A DNA stretch of 64,000 nucleotides, from assembly GCF_040802235.1 (NCBI RefSeq), contig NC_133162.1:265501-329500 (forward strand). The letters run 5' to 3'. Shown one piece after another: positions 1 to 12,499 of the stretch; position 1 is the stretch's first letter; the number at the start of each line of letters is the position of its first letter. A program made the position numbers and the translations under genes. The notes beneath the pieces were generated by a model. That model was not told where the DNA came from and did not search any database. It worked only from the letters and a program-made list of their open reading frames with translations. Source of the DNA: Manis javanica (Eukaryota; Chordata; Mammalia; Pholidota; Manidae).

Positions 1-339
1 ATAACTATATTGGAGAACTTTTTTGGAGATTTGCAACAATTCTTAAAAAGCCTAAGATGAACCACGAGTAGCCTAGAAATACTAAAAAAGTTAGATAGAC
101 CACTAATGCATAAAACATAAAACTACTCTATTTTATCATTTACTATAAAAAATCAACAATGGTCTATTATTGGTTAAGTTTTGGGGAAATCACCGCTTAT
201 ATACAGATTTTCGACTGTGTGGGGTTCCAGCACACCTAACCACCTCATTGTTCAATGGTCAACTGTATTATCTAAAATGTTGCTTTCAACGACCTGCAAA
301 GAAACAGGAAAATGTGACCCATGCACAGGAACAAAAACA

Positions 340-780
340 ACGCATGCCAGACACTGACTGTGGGGTCCAGCTGTTTGACTTAGCAGACAAAGGCTTCAAA
401 GCAGCTACATAAGTATTGTTCAAAGAATTACAGAAAGCCATGTAGGAAGAGTTAAAGAAGGCATCACAAGATCACATTAGATACCAAAGATCAAAGACAG
501 AAATTATTTTTAAAAGAACTGAATGGAAATATTATAGTTAGAAATATACTAACTGAAATGTGAAATGCACTAGAAGGACTGAACCACAGAAATGAACTGG
601 AGGAGAAACAACTAGTGAACTTGCAGACAGATTGATAGAAATTATGCAATCTGGAGAACAGAGAGGAAAAGAATGACAAAAAATGAACAGAGCCTCAGAG
701 ACATATGGAACAGCATTAAACATATCAATGTGTGCACCATGGGAAACTAGAAGAGGAGAGGAAGAACGGACAGAAGAAAG
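340..780 (+). repeat. Degenerate L1 ORF1 relic (unit A)
   Basis: The stretch resembles the coiled-coil part of an old mammalian L1 ORF1 or HAL1: caaagcagctacataagtat, then an 'aactgaaatgtgaaatgcac' segment, then 'gaacagagcctcagagacat'. Many stops and indels are present. The same relic sits at 31290-31720 in unit B, so it predates the duplication. The preceding bases 1-339 are AT-rich duplicated sequence in which I recognise nothing. Confidence 0.6.
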
Positions 781-2462
781 AGGTCCCAGCCTTCAGCTTT
801 GTGGGCATGTGCCTCACAAGGTTCGATGGAAAAGCCTGTTCTAGCCCAGAATGTGGTGCCCACCCGCACCTCAGCCTCACTGGGTGCAGCCCCCTCCAGA
901 ACGGCTCTCCTCAGACACCTACATAGACGCCAGGACCAGGAACTCGGACATGACTGGGGCGGGACGGGGGTGTTAAGGCAACGCCTGTGTCTGAGCTGCT
1001 CTTTGCCACTAGGAGCCTCTCACGGTCTGCTCTTCATAATGCATTTGACATCCTCAGTAGATTTTGAAATCATGTTTTTTTTCATGTATATTGTCTATTT
1101 GTGTTGTTGTTTAAGGCTGTGGGATAAATGTATATCCTACTACTCCATTTTAACTAGAAGCCAGCATGGCTTCTTTTTTAACACAGAAAAAGTGAATGAT
1201 TGAATGCCTAATAGCAGTATTGTGAGGCACTGAGCACACTAGTATATTTTTGCCTTGATTCTGTATTTTTTCTTACAGTTTTGAGACAGTGAACCTGAGA
1301 TCTGGCAGAGAATAAGGCATGAGCCGCATGGTCTCTCTGGCTATAATGCCTGGGAACCTTTTTGGGAGAAACTGACAAGTGATTCTAAAACTCACGTGAC
1401 GACCACTATAGTGCTGGACTCGCTGGCCAAACCGTGACCATTTGAATATCAGAAAGATTCTCAACTTTAGTGTGTTGGGACCAATGCAGTCTACAGAAAT
1501 CCTTTCATATTCATAATGAGACTCAAGAAGCAAAACGTTATATTCTACAAGCAATAGATAATTATAGTATAAAAGTGTGGCTGAAATGAGACACGTGTGA
1601 ATTTTGAAGTAGATTTATTTCATAGGGATTTAGATATACAAGAGTTTTCCATAGCCAGATGTGCCAGAGAGAAACCCGGAAAGCTAACACCAACGTGACC
1701 TTCACTATGTCTATGTGTCTGCAGTGAGGCCAAGACGTCCAGACCTGATGGGGGCAGGAGTTGTGCTGACATCACATATCACATGTAGCTTGTCACACAG
1801 GACAGTCATGGGGCACAAAACCTCCTGCCAAAGCCAGGAAGACAGTGAGCCCCTGGCAGGAAGCGGCCCTAGGAATAGGCTGGGTGCTTGGGCCTGAACG
1901 TCCTGGGCATTGCCATCAGACCTGGGTCCGAAAAATCAGAGGGCAGGAAGCTCAGACTGATGCCACTTCTGTTTGCTAAGGGTAGTTTTCCTTTTCAGGA
2001 CTACTCAGTGAATGAAGCCCTAGATAAATATGAAATAAAAATGGAAAAGATGAAAAGGCAAGCACACCTATGAGATCAAGAATTTTACAGCAGGTTCAAG
2101 TATGGTGTAGCATGTGTGTCATCACTGTGACAATTTGGCCATGTTTTACTGCTTGTGTGGCCTGAGACATTTAAAGGGACTTACATTGAAGTGCACTTGT
2201 ATTTGTGCTTTAGCAAACAGTGGGATTTGATGAAACGAGTCTAAGAAATATTTTTAGTGGTGAAGAGAACTGAATGTGCGAATGGTTATTCTATTACTGT
2301 GCAAGGCTTAGCAAACATTTAAGGTTAATGAATCACTTTTAAATAAAGTACAAAGAGTGACCACTTTCGACATACGGAGCCCTTTGGACAACCATGAGGG
2401 GATTTCTCAGGCTGTGGTCCCATTGCTTCTGAAGTTCAGGCCTTTTGCATCCTCTTCACGAG
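781..2462. other. Duplicated non-coding spacer downstream of OR A
   Basis: This is about 1.7 kb between the L1 relic and the 3' end of the minus-strand OR, matched in unit B by 31721-32486 plus 38665-39565. No ORF resembles a known protein. At about 1550-1566 it holds the undisrupted counterpart of the site where a full-length L1 landed in unit B. Confidence 0.5.
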
Positions 2463-3392
2463 TCACTTGGTGAAGAACAGCAAGAGTTTTCTAAGGGATG
2501 CTTTGAATTCCTTGTTTCTCAGGGTGTAAATAAGGGGGTTGAGACTGGGAGTCACAATGGTGTACAGAACGGCAACAGCCTTGTCCAGGAGCCCAGCAGA
2601 CCCCAGGCCCGGGCGGATGTAGGTGTAGAGGACAGTGGAGTAGTACACGGAGACCACCACGAGGTGGGAGGAGCAGGTGGAGAAGGCCCTCCGCTTGCCC
2701 TCCGCTGAGCGGATACGCAGGATGCTGGCGATGATGAAGCCGTAGGAAGTCATGGTGAGCAAGAAGTTCATCCCGGAGAGGAACATGTCAGCAATGATGG
2801 TCATCACATCGTTAATGAAAGTCGGGCTGCAGGAGAGCAGCAAAACCGGTGGGACCTCACAGAAGAAGTGTGCAATTATATGGGGGCCGCAGAAGGACAG
2901 ACGCAGCACCAGGCCCGTGAGCACAAAGGCATTGAGTGCCCCTATGGACCACACGAAGATGGCCAGGGTGAGGCAGACCCTCCCGCTCATCAGGGCGCCA
3001 TAATGCAGAGGGTGGCAGATGGCCAGGTAGCGGTCGTAGGCCATGGCGGTGAAGAGAAGCAGCTCCGAGCTTAGCGACCAGGTGAAGAAGAACATCTGGC
3101 TGAGGCAGCCCCAGAAGGTGATGGTGCTCTCACCGACCAGGCTCTGCAGGACCTTGGGGAGGATGGACAGGGTGCAGATCATGTCCAGCATGGCCAGGTT
3201 GACCAGGAAGAAGTACATGGGGGTGTGGAGGTTGGGGCTGCAGCGGATGGCGGCAATAATCAGCCCATTGCCAGCTAGGGCCACGGCAAACAGGGCCAAG
3301 AAGAGACAGAAGAGGGCAGCCCGGAGCCAGGGGTCGTCGGTGAAGCTCTGCAGGGTGAAGAGGGTCACAGCGGTCTGGTTCCCAGACGCCAT
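2463..3392 (-). CDS. Olfactory receptor, class II, OR13-like (copy A), intact
   Basis: This is a single-exon odorant receptor of 309 residues, typical OR length, expected in the cilia of olfactory neurons and coupling to Golf. Visible hallmarks are an N-terminal glycosylation site (NQT at 5-7), GN in TM1 (41-42), LHTPMYFFLVNLA at the IC1/TM2 boundary (55-67), MAYDRYLAIC at the end of TM3 (117-126), SYGFI in TM5 (216-220), RRAFSTCSSH before TM6 (234-243) and LNPLIYTLRN in TM7 (284-293). ECL2 cysteines are present. The start gives the usual short N-terminus. Similarity is to the OR13 group (compare OR13A1 and OR13G1). A near-identical paralog lies at 39566-40495, with 12 amino-acid differences, none in the first 126 residues. 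No promoter or 5' non-coding exon can be assigned. The ligand is unknown. Confidence 0.95.
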   Translation of the reverse strand: MASGNQTAVTLFTLQSFTDDPWLRAALFCLFLALFAVALAGNGLIIAAIRCSPNLHTPMYFFLVNLAMLDMICTLSILPKVLQSLVGESTITFWGCLSQMFFFTWSLSSELLLFTAMAYDRYLAICHPLHYGALMSGRVCLTLAIFVWSIGALNAFVLTGLVLRLSFCGPHIIAHFFCEVPPVLLLSCSPTFINDVMTIIADMFLSGMNFLLTMTSYGFIIASILRIRSAEGKRRAFSTCSSHLVVVSVYYSTVLYTYIRPGLGSAGLLDKAVAVLYTIVTPSLNPLIYTLRNKEFKASLRKLLLFFTK

Positions 3393-3599
3393 GGGGAACA
3401 GCGGCTTGCGTCTGCAGGGGCCCCCTTCTTCCTTGTAAGGAATGGGTGGATTTTATTTATAACTGAAAAACTAAAAATAATTGATTACATTTAATAAGCA
3501 TTCACTCTGGAAAGGAAAACAATGACGTGAATGTTTCAATTTATAGTAATAAGCTCTGGCTCATTAACTTAAAGAAACAGCAACCTCCAGACTGTTTAC

Positions 3600-4075
3600 C
3601 AAACTGGCTTCACCGCTTTACATGCCCACCAGCAGCGCACGAGGGCCCATATCCTCCACATGCTTGCAACACGTATGACCTCTTGTCCTTTTGATGACGG
3701 CCGTTCTAACAGGCGTGAGGCGGTATTTCCTTGTGGCTTTGATCTGCATTTCCCTGATGACTAGTGATGTGGAGCACTTTGCATCATGGCCACCTGTAGG
3801 ACTTCTCTGAGAAAATGTATTTTCAGGTCTTTTGCCCATTTTTAAATTGGAACATTTGGGGGGTTTTGCTCTTGAATTCTATGAGTTCATTATATATTTT
3901 ATATATTATCCCCTTGTCAGATATCTTTGCTAATTACTCTCCATCCCACAGGCTTCCTTTACATTTTGGTGATGGTGTCTGTTCCTGTGCAGAGGCTTCA
4001 GTTAAAGGAATCACAGCCTGCCCACAAGGCATACAGGGAAGCATCTTAGAACATTGATAATATTGATGTTTCTAA
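3600..4075 (-). repeat. Old L1 3'-ORF2 fragment (unit A)
   Basis: In reverse complement it encodes the degenerate C-terminal region of L1 ORF2 (a [13 protein letters not shown]-like stretch near 3750, a L.PVR.A..KR stretch, and LLVGM near 3620), followed by sequence matching the RT-distal region. It is shared with 40705-41185 in unit B, so it was inserted before the duplication. The 207 bases between the OR start codon and this element (3393-3599) are duplicated OR upstream sequence with no clear promoter motif. Confidence 0.8.
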
Positions 4076-7000
4076 TAACCTCTCCCCCAAAAAAAAACAC
4101 AACAAAAGGGCAGGAGGGTAACGAGCTGCTATTGAGGGGTTCATGCTCCTGAGCCCTGTAAGGTACTTGATTTTAACCCCACGTTACAGGCTCTGGACCA
4201 GCAGGGTGTCCAGGTAAGTCCAGGCCCCAAGGTGAACACGCCCAGGTCCGGGAGCCTCCATCTGCCCTAAACAAGGGGCAGAGAAAGGCGATGCCTGGCT
4301 CGTTTGTGTCAGGAAGATTGTCCTGCAACGGGCACAGCCTGAGGGGTACACTGAGAGAAATGGGACCATGGTGGCAAGATGAACTCAGAGGAGAGTCAGG
4401 CTCAGGCCCTAGAAAGACATGGCCAGACCCACTTCCAGGGCGAGCAGGGGTTTAGGAGAAATTTCCATCCTGAAGGTAAGAGGTGCTGAGCTCGTTTGCA
4501 GACTGGGGTCTCCTTGGACTGTTGGGACACGGAGCTGGCGCAGAACCCAGAGCCATACGAGCTCCCTGGGGCTCTGCTCTCACCATTGTCAACCCCACCA
4601 AGGACAAGCCCTTCTCAGAAGCTGGCCCAGGGCATGCAGGCAAACATACCGACCAGAATGCCAGGCACTGTCCACAGTGCCTCCAGGGCACACGGCCCTG
4701 CATGCTGGGAGAGGATCCCTGGCTTGCTGAGCACCCTGTCCTGCAGGGCCCAGCCTCAGGGAGCCTCCTCCCAGAATGAATGCATTTAGCACAGGCCACT
4801 GAAATAGACAGGTGAGTCCCGGCAGCCTGCCTCGGGATTGCAGCTGCAGCCAAGCGGGTGTGCACGCCTGCTGGGAAGTCCTCTGACTTAGTAATAGGGG
4901 CCAGGTGGGTGATGCCCACCCTCAGTGTGAGAGCAACAAGATCCTCACCTGTCACACGGGGGGTGCACAACAGAAGTTGGGGAATGTGAATTCACTCACC
5001 ACCAGGTGACCATGACAGCAGTGGCCGCGTAGAGAAAGCAGTCACTGGTTGCTTCCTACAGGGTTGCTCCCAGATGCCAGAGAGTGGCAGAACGGTTCAC
5101 TGCCCTGGGCCAGGGGGCATTTGGAACATACGCATGAGCTCCCAGCAGCCTTCCCACATTCACCCCATCAAAACGGGGACATCCTGGGTCGGAGCATGTG
5201 GAACAAGAAATGCCCCCAAAATAAACAGACTTCAGACGCCACTTCAACCTTCTCTGTTGCTCCCTTTCCATAAGAGCTGAGAATAAATACTTGTGCAACT
5301 GTAACCTCAGCGTGCCATTCTGCAGCTCTCCTCTCTCATCTCAAAGCACAAAGCAAAGTGTGACAGAAGAAACAAGCAGCCAGGTCCAGCCCACACCAGG
5401 GCCTCTTCCAGGAATGGCTCCTTCATTCAGTTGTTTTCCACCTGCCAAGCCCACAGGGGCCGCAGGCCAGTTGCCTCCTGCCCCCACAGAGGCCGTGCAG
5501 ACTGCCCGCAACAAACAGCCAATTGGTCTCCACACAGATCTCAGCTAGGTTACTGGTCAGAGGCCGAGTCATTTATTTGCAGCCCCTGAGCCCCATGTGT
5601 GCCCAGATCGGGGTGCCCAATTAGCAGAAAAAATACTGAGCACTCAGTTGGGTTTGAATTTAAAACAAACAGTGAGTTAATTATTAGTGTATGACTGAAG
5701 TACTGCATGGGAAATTCTTATAGTGAACGTTATTTATTGATCCAAAATTCAATTCTAACTGGGCACCCATATTTCCTCTGGCAGCCCTAGCCCAGACTCG
5801 ACCAGGGCCAGAAGCAACCGGAGGAATGCCTAGCTCAGAGGTTCAGTGTGGGGCAGAGACCCGCCCCTGGAGGCCGACTTGAGACCCATGTCCCGTCCAG
5901 AGCCCAGGCTCACACCCAGTGCCCCGGCTACCAGCACCCACCTGCAGGGACCCAGACAGGGTGCCCTGGGGCACGGGAGTGCCTCACACCCCCAAAGCAA
6001 CAACCTAGGGTCTAACGGGGGCAGCAGCTGTGAGCAGCAAGAGGGTGCCTCCCCCAAGGTCAGCAGGGACGTGCAGGGGCTGCCTTCCCAGACTCACGTG
6101 CCGTCCACAGGGCAGAGGCGGATGCAGGCACAGGTGACTCAGTAAGAGGCCGGAGAGATTGGTCAGGTGCCAGGGCGTGGAGGGGAGTCAGCCTCCAAAA
6201 AGCAGCTGGAAGGTGATCCCTCCCTTACTCTGCTCCGGATTGCGTGGCTCGAATGGGAGTGACTTCTGCAATCTGTCAATGCTGTTTCTGTGCAATCGTG
6301 AGAAAGACTTTACACTCACTCTTGTCACAAACAAAATGCCCATTCTCTAAAAGATTAGAACAAGTAATGTAAACACCACGCCCCTACGTGTGCCTCCCTA
6401 GCCACTGCAGGCTGGCTTCCTGCAGAGATCCTGGGGAGGAACCTGACACAGAGAGATGGAGCCTGTGGCCCTGTCCCCCACTCCCCGGGTCTGAGCTGCA
6501 GACCCTGCTGGACAGAAGGACCAAGCCTCCCTCATGCGTGGGGTGCACACACTGTGAGAGCAAGTAAGCCCCTCCCCGACCTCAGAAGTGCTCCCAGACA
6601 CTCACCGACGTCCTTCCAACACAGGAGTGTCCCAGTGTCTCAGGACTCCCACAGACTTTGAGAAATGTCTGCTTTAACAACTGAAAAGGTAGAAACAAGG
6701 TTCACCATCATTTTAAAAGGTTTTTTTTTTTTAACTACTGAAACATTCCAGGTAGGTCCCTAAACAAACGGACTCTAACACCCGGATGGCAGTTGCCTGA
6801 GTGGTGCCCAAGCATCCAGCCATTAGCAGGGGGCAGAGGCTTCCTGGGACTCTCACCACACCATGCAGGCTCCAGCGTGGCCACGGTCTTGCTGCTCAGG
6901 GTCCAGAGGTGGCTGCTGGCATCAGTAATCCCAGTTTAAATAGGGACAGCCTGAACTGTATGATGTAACTGAAGAAAGCTGCTGCCCCTTGGGAGTCCAG

Positions 7001-7739
7001 CTCCAGGTCCTTTGGCTGACATGGCACCAGCACTTGGCTGTGACTGGTTGCCAAAGATAATGTCCCCAAATGTCCTCTGCGAGCAGTTCCTTAGGGCCCT
7101 TGTCGGAGCGGGGTGGGTGGGCTTCGCTCCCCTGCAGCGTGGAAGGCCCAGACTGACTTGTCCAACAGCTGCACGTGCTGGCAGCCAGGCACCCAGGCAA
7201 GACCCTTCTCAGCACCCAACTTCCACTGGAGACGCACCCAGGGGAGGGGTGGGGCAAGGGCACTCTACCTAGTGCCGTTCAGGGGGAAGGGATCCAACTT
7301 CCTCCAGCCTCACATCCTTCCAAAGGAAGCACAGCCATGTTTGGTGGCAAACGCTGAGGGCAAGGGAACAGGCTACCTGAGGTGTTGTGCCTGGTGAAGG
7401 AGCTGAGATTGCTCCTCTCCAGACCCTGCAGGCGGGAGAGCCTGGCCAGGGGGCCCTGGACTCAGGCTTCTGTGCTTTGTGCCAGGACCGCCCTCAGGGC
7501 TCTGGGGTCCTGGTGGTAGTAGTCTAGGCTACCTTTCCCAAGGCCAGACCACAGGGGCCCCAGGAAACTGACACATCATGTTTTCTAGAGCGGACTTGAC
7601 GCATCCAGCAAGTTCTGGTCTCATAATTCCTCCCCCAAGACAAAGATTTCAGGTTGTGCAAATGCTGTTAGCAACACAAAACTGTTGGGAGTGGAATCAA
7701 AATAGTGAGAGTGGCATTATGGGCCCAGGAAGGATCTTT
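4076..7739. other. GC-rich duplicated spacer, no gene recognised (unit A)
   Basis: This is about 3.7 kb of moderately GC-rich sequence matched by 41863-45519 in unit B. Both strands carry open frames of up to 172 codons, but none resembles a known protein, their reading is disturbed by indels between the two copies, and no SRCR or OR signature appears. It contains the palindromic repeat at 5611-5790. I see no tRNA or other RNA gene. Confidence 0.5.
5611..5790. repeat. Palindromic (MITE-like) interspersed repeat, unit A
   Basis: It is bounded by gggtgccc at 5611 and gggcaccc at 5761, with arms that are imperfect inverted copies (a tttgaattt-type stretch on the left, a caaaattcaattct stretch on the right, and AT-rich gttaattattag versus cgttatttattg inside). 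The layout matches a long-palindrome repeat common in placental genomes, probably a non-autonomous DNA-transposon derivative; I do not assign a family name. The copy at 43358-43535 is orthologous within unit B. Confidence 0.55.
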
Positions 7740-8740
7740 TTTAATTTTGAGATGATTTTAGATTTACAGAAGAGGTGAAAAAACAGCAGTTACCTTTCTG
7801 CTAGCTTCCCGTTTTGCTAAGCTCTCACATTACCTAGCAACATCTGGATGTGTCAGCATTAGGATACTAACCTCGCTACGACATTATCTAACTATGTCAC
7901 AGAACTTATCTGAGCCTCGTCTGTTTCCTATAAACGCCCCTTTGCAGTCCAGGACCCCTCTTCCCATCCACCGTCGCGCGTCCTTGGGCTCCCTGCCCTT
8001 CCTTTACGTTCATGAGCTTGAGACATTTACTGATGACTTATTTTGCAGAATGACTCTGGCTGGTTTGCCTGATGCCTTCTTGTGCTTGGGTGGAGGTCCT
8101 GCGTCACTGGGAAGGGCTCCCCAGGCCACGTGCCCTTCTCCGTGCTTTGTGATGGGGCACGACGTCCATGTGTCTCCTCCGATGATCTTGGCCTTGACCA
8201 CGGCTGCAGGTTCCCCACCAGGAAGCTAATATTTTAGCTTTGAAATCACGAAGTGTTCTGGGAGAGACAGAGAGACTGTGCCCACATGCCGTGCATCCTT
8301 CAACTGCCTCTCACAAATCTCGGCACCACTGGTGGGTCTCACGTGGCCGTCACTCTCTAGTGGCGATGTTCTGTTTCCCTCATTCCTCCTGCACCGATTG
8401 GAATTCTTCTGTGGGGATGTGCTGCCTCCTCGCCCACTTATTTGTGCCTCTACATCAGCGTGGATTCACGATGTTTGTTTTATTCTTTGGGATACGATTC
8501 AACACGATCATTATTTATTCTTTGCTCAAAATGTTCCTGTTTTCTCAGTCAGAAACTCTTTCAGGCCGGCTTCTCTAACCTTGACTCATCCTTCCCTTCT
8601 TCCTCCGAGCTTGTGTTCTGGCATACGAGGTGCTCCAGGCTCATCGGCATTTCCCTGCCCAGCCCTGGGGTCAGGCACTCCCCAAGGAGCCCTGAGCCTG
8701 GATCCTCTCAGTTGGGGGTGGGAGACCTGAGACACCCTGT
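7740..8740 (-). repeat. Ancient L1M 3'-UTR-type repeat (unit A)
   Basis: The stretch ttttgagatgattttagatt, then acatctggatgtgtcagcat, then cctgcaccgattggaattct and a tail like gcatacgaggtgctccaggc follows the order of the inverted 3' region of old mammalian L1M families. It is heavily diverged and non-coding. It is shared with 45520-46500 in unit B. Confidence 0.6.
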
Positions 8741-10474
8741 CACTGTGCCACTCCCGGGGCCTCCCCACCTCCACCCTCCTCAGAGAGCATCCACGAACCC
8801 GAGTAACTGCTAAGTATTTTGCTGGAAACCTATACTTCATCATCCCCTATTTGGATTCTTAAAATTAATTAGTAGGGAGATAAATATGTTATTCACTTAT
8901 AAATGACCAGTTAGCTGTGTAAGTGTTAAGGTATTTCCTAAGTGGAAAAGTAGAACCTACAGCAGACAATGAATTGCAGTTCCTTGAAATATCCAGGATA
9001 GAAACTTGGTTTTGCCCATTGTTAGGAATCATAAGCTAGGCTGATGAGTCGCCAGAGCCTCCTTCCAAGGTCACCCAGCCTTGGTCCCCGTGGCACAGCA
9101 GGTGCTTCTGTTAACCCACTGGGAACGCACCAGGCCATGTCTGAATGTTTTAGGCTCGGCTCACATCTTAAACCAAGTGTGAGCCTGTGGCCCTGAAGGC
9201 TCCTTTTCCCTCACCCCATTGGTCAGTTGTTAGCTAAGCTGCAACGGGCACTGTGCCAAATGCTGGGGCCGTGTCTTCTGGAGCCCTCAGCCCAGGACAA
9301 GAGTGGCCACACCACCCAGGACTGGCTGCACAGTGTCACTGAAGAAACATCTACGGAATGAATGAAGGACATGAGTGTTTGTTTGCAGGGGACCAGCATC
9401 TGCACAGCAGTTCATGCACAAGTGTCACACACAGTCAAGCTGACAACACCTTCCTTCTGTGGCATGGAGGCCCTTGCTTCTGTGCTTTGTTGGGAATGTT
9501 GGGCCATGGGAAGCCACAGGCTGATGGGTGGAAGCCGTCAGAATCTCAGAGAACAGTGAGAAGTGCCATCCCATGAACCTGCTCCTCTCCTTGTCTAAAA
9601 TGTGGCTGTTAGGGCCCTTCCTGTGCCTTGGAGAAGTGGGGTCCCAGTGATGGCCCATGGCTGTTTCGGGGTGTGGGCCTCCTAGTGTGAATGAGTTGCT
9701 TACTCCCTTACGGTGTTGGGCACAGTCAGGTGCTGGCACACTTGTGTTCTTGCTGCATGTGCTGGTGGTGGAAAAGGCTGAGACCAGGGCAGGAGGGAGG
9801 AGGCGTGGGTGCCCAGGGCTGGAGGCCACAGCCAGGATGGGGGTACATGGTCAGGTGTGGAGGCTCCTGTCTGTCCAGGAGCAGGTCTCCTCTCTCCTTG
9901 CCCCCTTCTTTGCTGTTTTCCTCCCCACTGACCAATGCTGCACACTTTAAGTCTAGTACCTAGTTCTCTTTGAAACATCAGGTGAATGAGGGCGCGTGGA
10001 GACTATTGGGAGTGAATCCAAAGGAAGAAGGACCACAGACCAGAGAAAAGCCATCATGCCGACCAGAGGTGCCACTCAGGGGCCTCCAGGCGGGCGCTAC
10101 AACACCACCTGCAAAAGTACATTGTGGAGATTCGGGCCACGTGGCTGCCTGGATGCCTCCAGTCCTCCGATATCTCTTTCTAGTCCTTCTCCTCTGCTTT
10201 AGATTCTATCAGTGCTCCGGGGCTCTTGACAAGAGGTGATTCATGTGAGTCTGATGCGGCCTGGAGGTCTGAGCGCGTGTACGTGTTGTGGAGTTAAGGG
10301 CTGGTGAGCAGGATCCTCACAACCTTTGGACAAAACATGGGAGAGGAAAGCTCAGGACACACAGGTCAAGAGTCTGCCCTGTCTCTGAACTCACAGCCAA
10401 TGCCATGATGGCAGCACCTCAGAAAGAGGCAGCTGACCATGGTTCTTCTACATGGCCACAGGAAGTCCATCTTC
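8741..10474. other. Duplicated spacer, no gene recognised (unit A)
   Basis: GC-rich non-repeat sequence matched by 46501-48237 in unit B. Overlapping open frames occur on both strands (for example 9425-9829 minus), but frames are not conserved between the copies and no domain is recognisable. It ends at the target site of the A-specific L1. Confidence 0.45.
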
Positions 10475-10485
10475 AAAATTTCATC
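10475..10485 (+). repeat. Target-site duplication, left, of L1 10486-12163
   Basis: The sequence aaaatttcatc recurs at the 3' end of the element as aaaattttcatc (12164-12175), differing by one T in a T-run. Unit B at about 48241-48256 has a single uninterrupted copy, identifying the empty site. Confidence 0.85.
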
Positions 10486-12163
10486 TGAATTACCAGCAAC
10501 ATTCTTCAACGAACTGGAACAAATACTTCAAAAATTCATATGGAAACACCAAATACCCCAAATAGCCAAAGCAATCCTGAGAAGGAAGAATAAAATGGAG
10601 GGGGAATCTCACTCCCCAATTTCAAGCTCTACTACAAAGCCATAGTAATCAAGACAATTTGGTACTGGCATAAGAACAGAGCCACAGACCAGTGGAACAG
10701 AATAGAGACTCCAGACAGTAACCCAAACATATAGGGCCAATTAATATACGATAAAGGAGCCATGGACATACAATGGGGAAATGACAGTCTCTTCAACAGA
10801 TGGTGCTGGCAAAACTGGACAGCTACATGTAGGAGAATGAAACTGGATCACTGTCTAACCCTATACAAAAAAGTGAATTTGAAATGGATCAAAGACCTGA
10901 ATGTAAATCATGTATGAAACCATAAAACTCTTAGAAAAAAACATAGGCAAAAATCTCTTGGACATAAACATGAGTGACTTCTTCATGAACATATCTCTCC
11001 AGGCAAGGAAAACAAAAGCAAAAATGAACAAGTGGGACTACATCAAGCTAAAAGCTTCTGAACAGCAAAGGACACCATCAATAGAACAAAAAGATATCCT
11101 ACAGTATGGGAGAATATATTCGTAAATGACAGATCCGATAAAGGGTTGACATCCAAAATATATAAAGAGCTCACGCATCTCAACAAACAAAAAACAAATA
11201 ATCCAATTAAAAAATGGACATAGGAGATGAGCAGACAGTTCTCCAATGAAGAAATTCAGATGGCCAACAGATACATGAAAAAATGCTCCACATCGCTAGT
11301 TATCAGAGAAATGCAAATTAAAACCACAGTGAGATATCACCTCACACCAGTAAGGATAGCTGCCATCCAAAAGACAAACAACAACAAATGTTGGCGAGGC
11401 TGTGGAGAAAGGGGAACCCTCCTACACTGCTGGTGGGAATGTAAATTAGTTCAACCATTGTGGAAAGCAGTATGGAGGCTCCTCAAAATGCTCAAAATAG
11501 AAATACCATTTGACCCAGGAATTCCACTTCCAGGAATTTACCCTAGGAATGCAGAGTCCCAGTTTGAAAAAGACAGATGCACCCCTGTTTATTGCAGCAC
11601 TATTTACAATAGCCAAGAAATGGAAGCAACCTAAGTGTCCATCAGTAGATGAATGGATAAAGAAGATGTGGTACATGTACACAATGGAATATTATTCAGC
11701 CATAAGAAGAATACAAATCCTACCATTTGCAACAATATGGATGGAGCTAGAGGGTATTATGCTCAGTGAAATGAGCCAACTGGAGAAAGACAAATACCAA
11801 ATTATATCACTCATATGTGGAGTATAAGAACAAAGCAAAAACTGAAGGAGCAAAACAGCAGCAGACTCACAGAACCCAAGAATGGACTAACAGTTACCAA
11901 AGGGAAAGGGACTGGGGAGAAAGGGAGGGAAGGGAGGGAGAAGGGCGGGGATGAAGGAAGGGGGTATTATGATTAGCATGTATAATGTGGGGGAGAGAAT
12001 GGGGAGGGCTGTGCAATATGGAGAAGACAAGTAGTGATTCTACAGCATCTTACTATGCTGATGGACAGTGACTGTAATGGGGTTTGTGGGGAGGACTTGG
12101 TGAAGGGGTGACCCTAGTAAACATAATGTTCTTCATGTAATTGTAGATTAATGATAACAAAAA
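10486..12163 (+). mobile_element. 5'-truncated L1, unit-A specific
   Basis: This is the 3' 1.68 kb of a relatively young L1. It starts in ORF2 after the RT domain and carries the ORF2 C-terminus in broken frames (a [15 protein letters not shown]-like block near 10770-10820 and MEYYSAIRR near 11690), a G-rich 3' UTR at about 11900-12000, and a short A tail after atgataacaa. Flanking repeats of 11-12 bp are typical of target-primed reverse transcription. It is absent from unit B, so it inserted after the duplication. It is not mobile because it lacks the 5' UTR, ORF1, EN and RT. Confidence 0.93.
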
Positions 12164-12499
12164 AAAATTTTCATCAGAACCTGCAAGAACATGCTTAAGC
12201 TTCTGTGAACACCACACTGACAATTGACAATTGCTTCTGTGCTCAACTGCCAGCCCATGACATATGGTTCATTGTGGCAAGACCTGGCAATGTGATGGGT
12301 ATCTTCTCTTTGAGAGAGCGGTTTGTGTTCTGGGAAGAGGTACACACTCTAGTTTTCAGCCACTCTGTGAATGCCTCCATCTGTCCTACCACCTTCCCTT
12401 AGCCCACCCACCGTCCACCAGCCCTCCCACATACTTTCCTGTTCCCTTCCCTTCATTCACCCCTCATCTGTCTATTTACCCATTCACCCACAACTTTAA
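12164..12499. other. Last stretch of unit A before inverted L1
   Basis: The sequence is collinear with 48245-48600 (aacctgcaagaacatgctta onward) up to a short cacccattcaccc tract. It is non-coding. The first bases, 12164-12175, are the right target-site duplication of the L1 at 10486-12163. Confidence 0.7.

Larger units (their letters stand above)
1..12490. repeat. Segmental duplication unit A (left end outside window)
   Basis: Unit A aligns collinearly and in the same orientation with 30920-48600. Position 1 corresponds to 30920, and homology runs through an OR gene and about 7 kb of GC-rich spacer to about 12490. Without copy-specific L1 insertions both units are about 10.8 kb long. Identity by eye is roughly 95%, with many single-base differences and small indels. 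The unit probably starts upstream of the window, because homology already exists at base 1. The right edge is where an inverted 3'-less L1 begins. Confidence 0.93.

Noticed and set aside
170-412. 80-codon frame conserved in position between units A and B
   Set aside because: The unit-B copy has an insertion that changes the C-terminal part, and the sequence runs into an L1 ORF1 relic; it is conserved only because the units are recent duplicates.
2445-3438. Plus-strand open frames opposite OR A (and the same opposite OR B and OR C)
   Set aside because: They are antisense shadows of the GC-rich OR coding sequence; they share no domain and shift between paralogs.
4452-4970. 172-codon minus-strand frame in the duplicated GC-rich spacer
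   Set aside because: In unit B the frame is broken into shorter pieces by indels, and the peptide has no recognisable fold or family.
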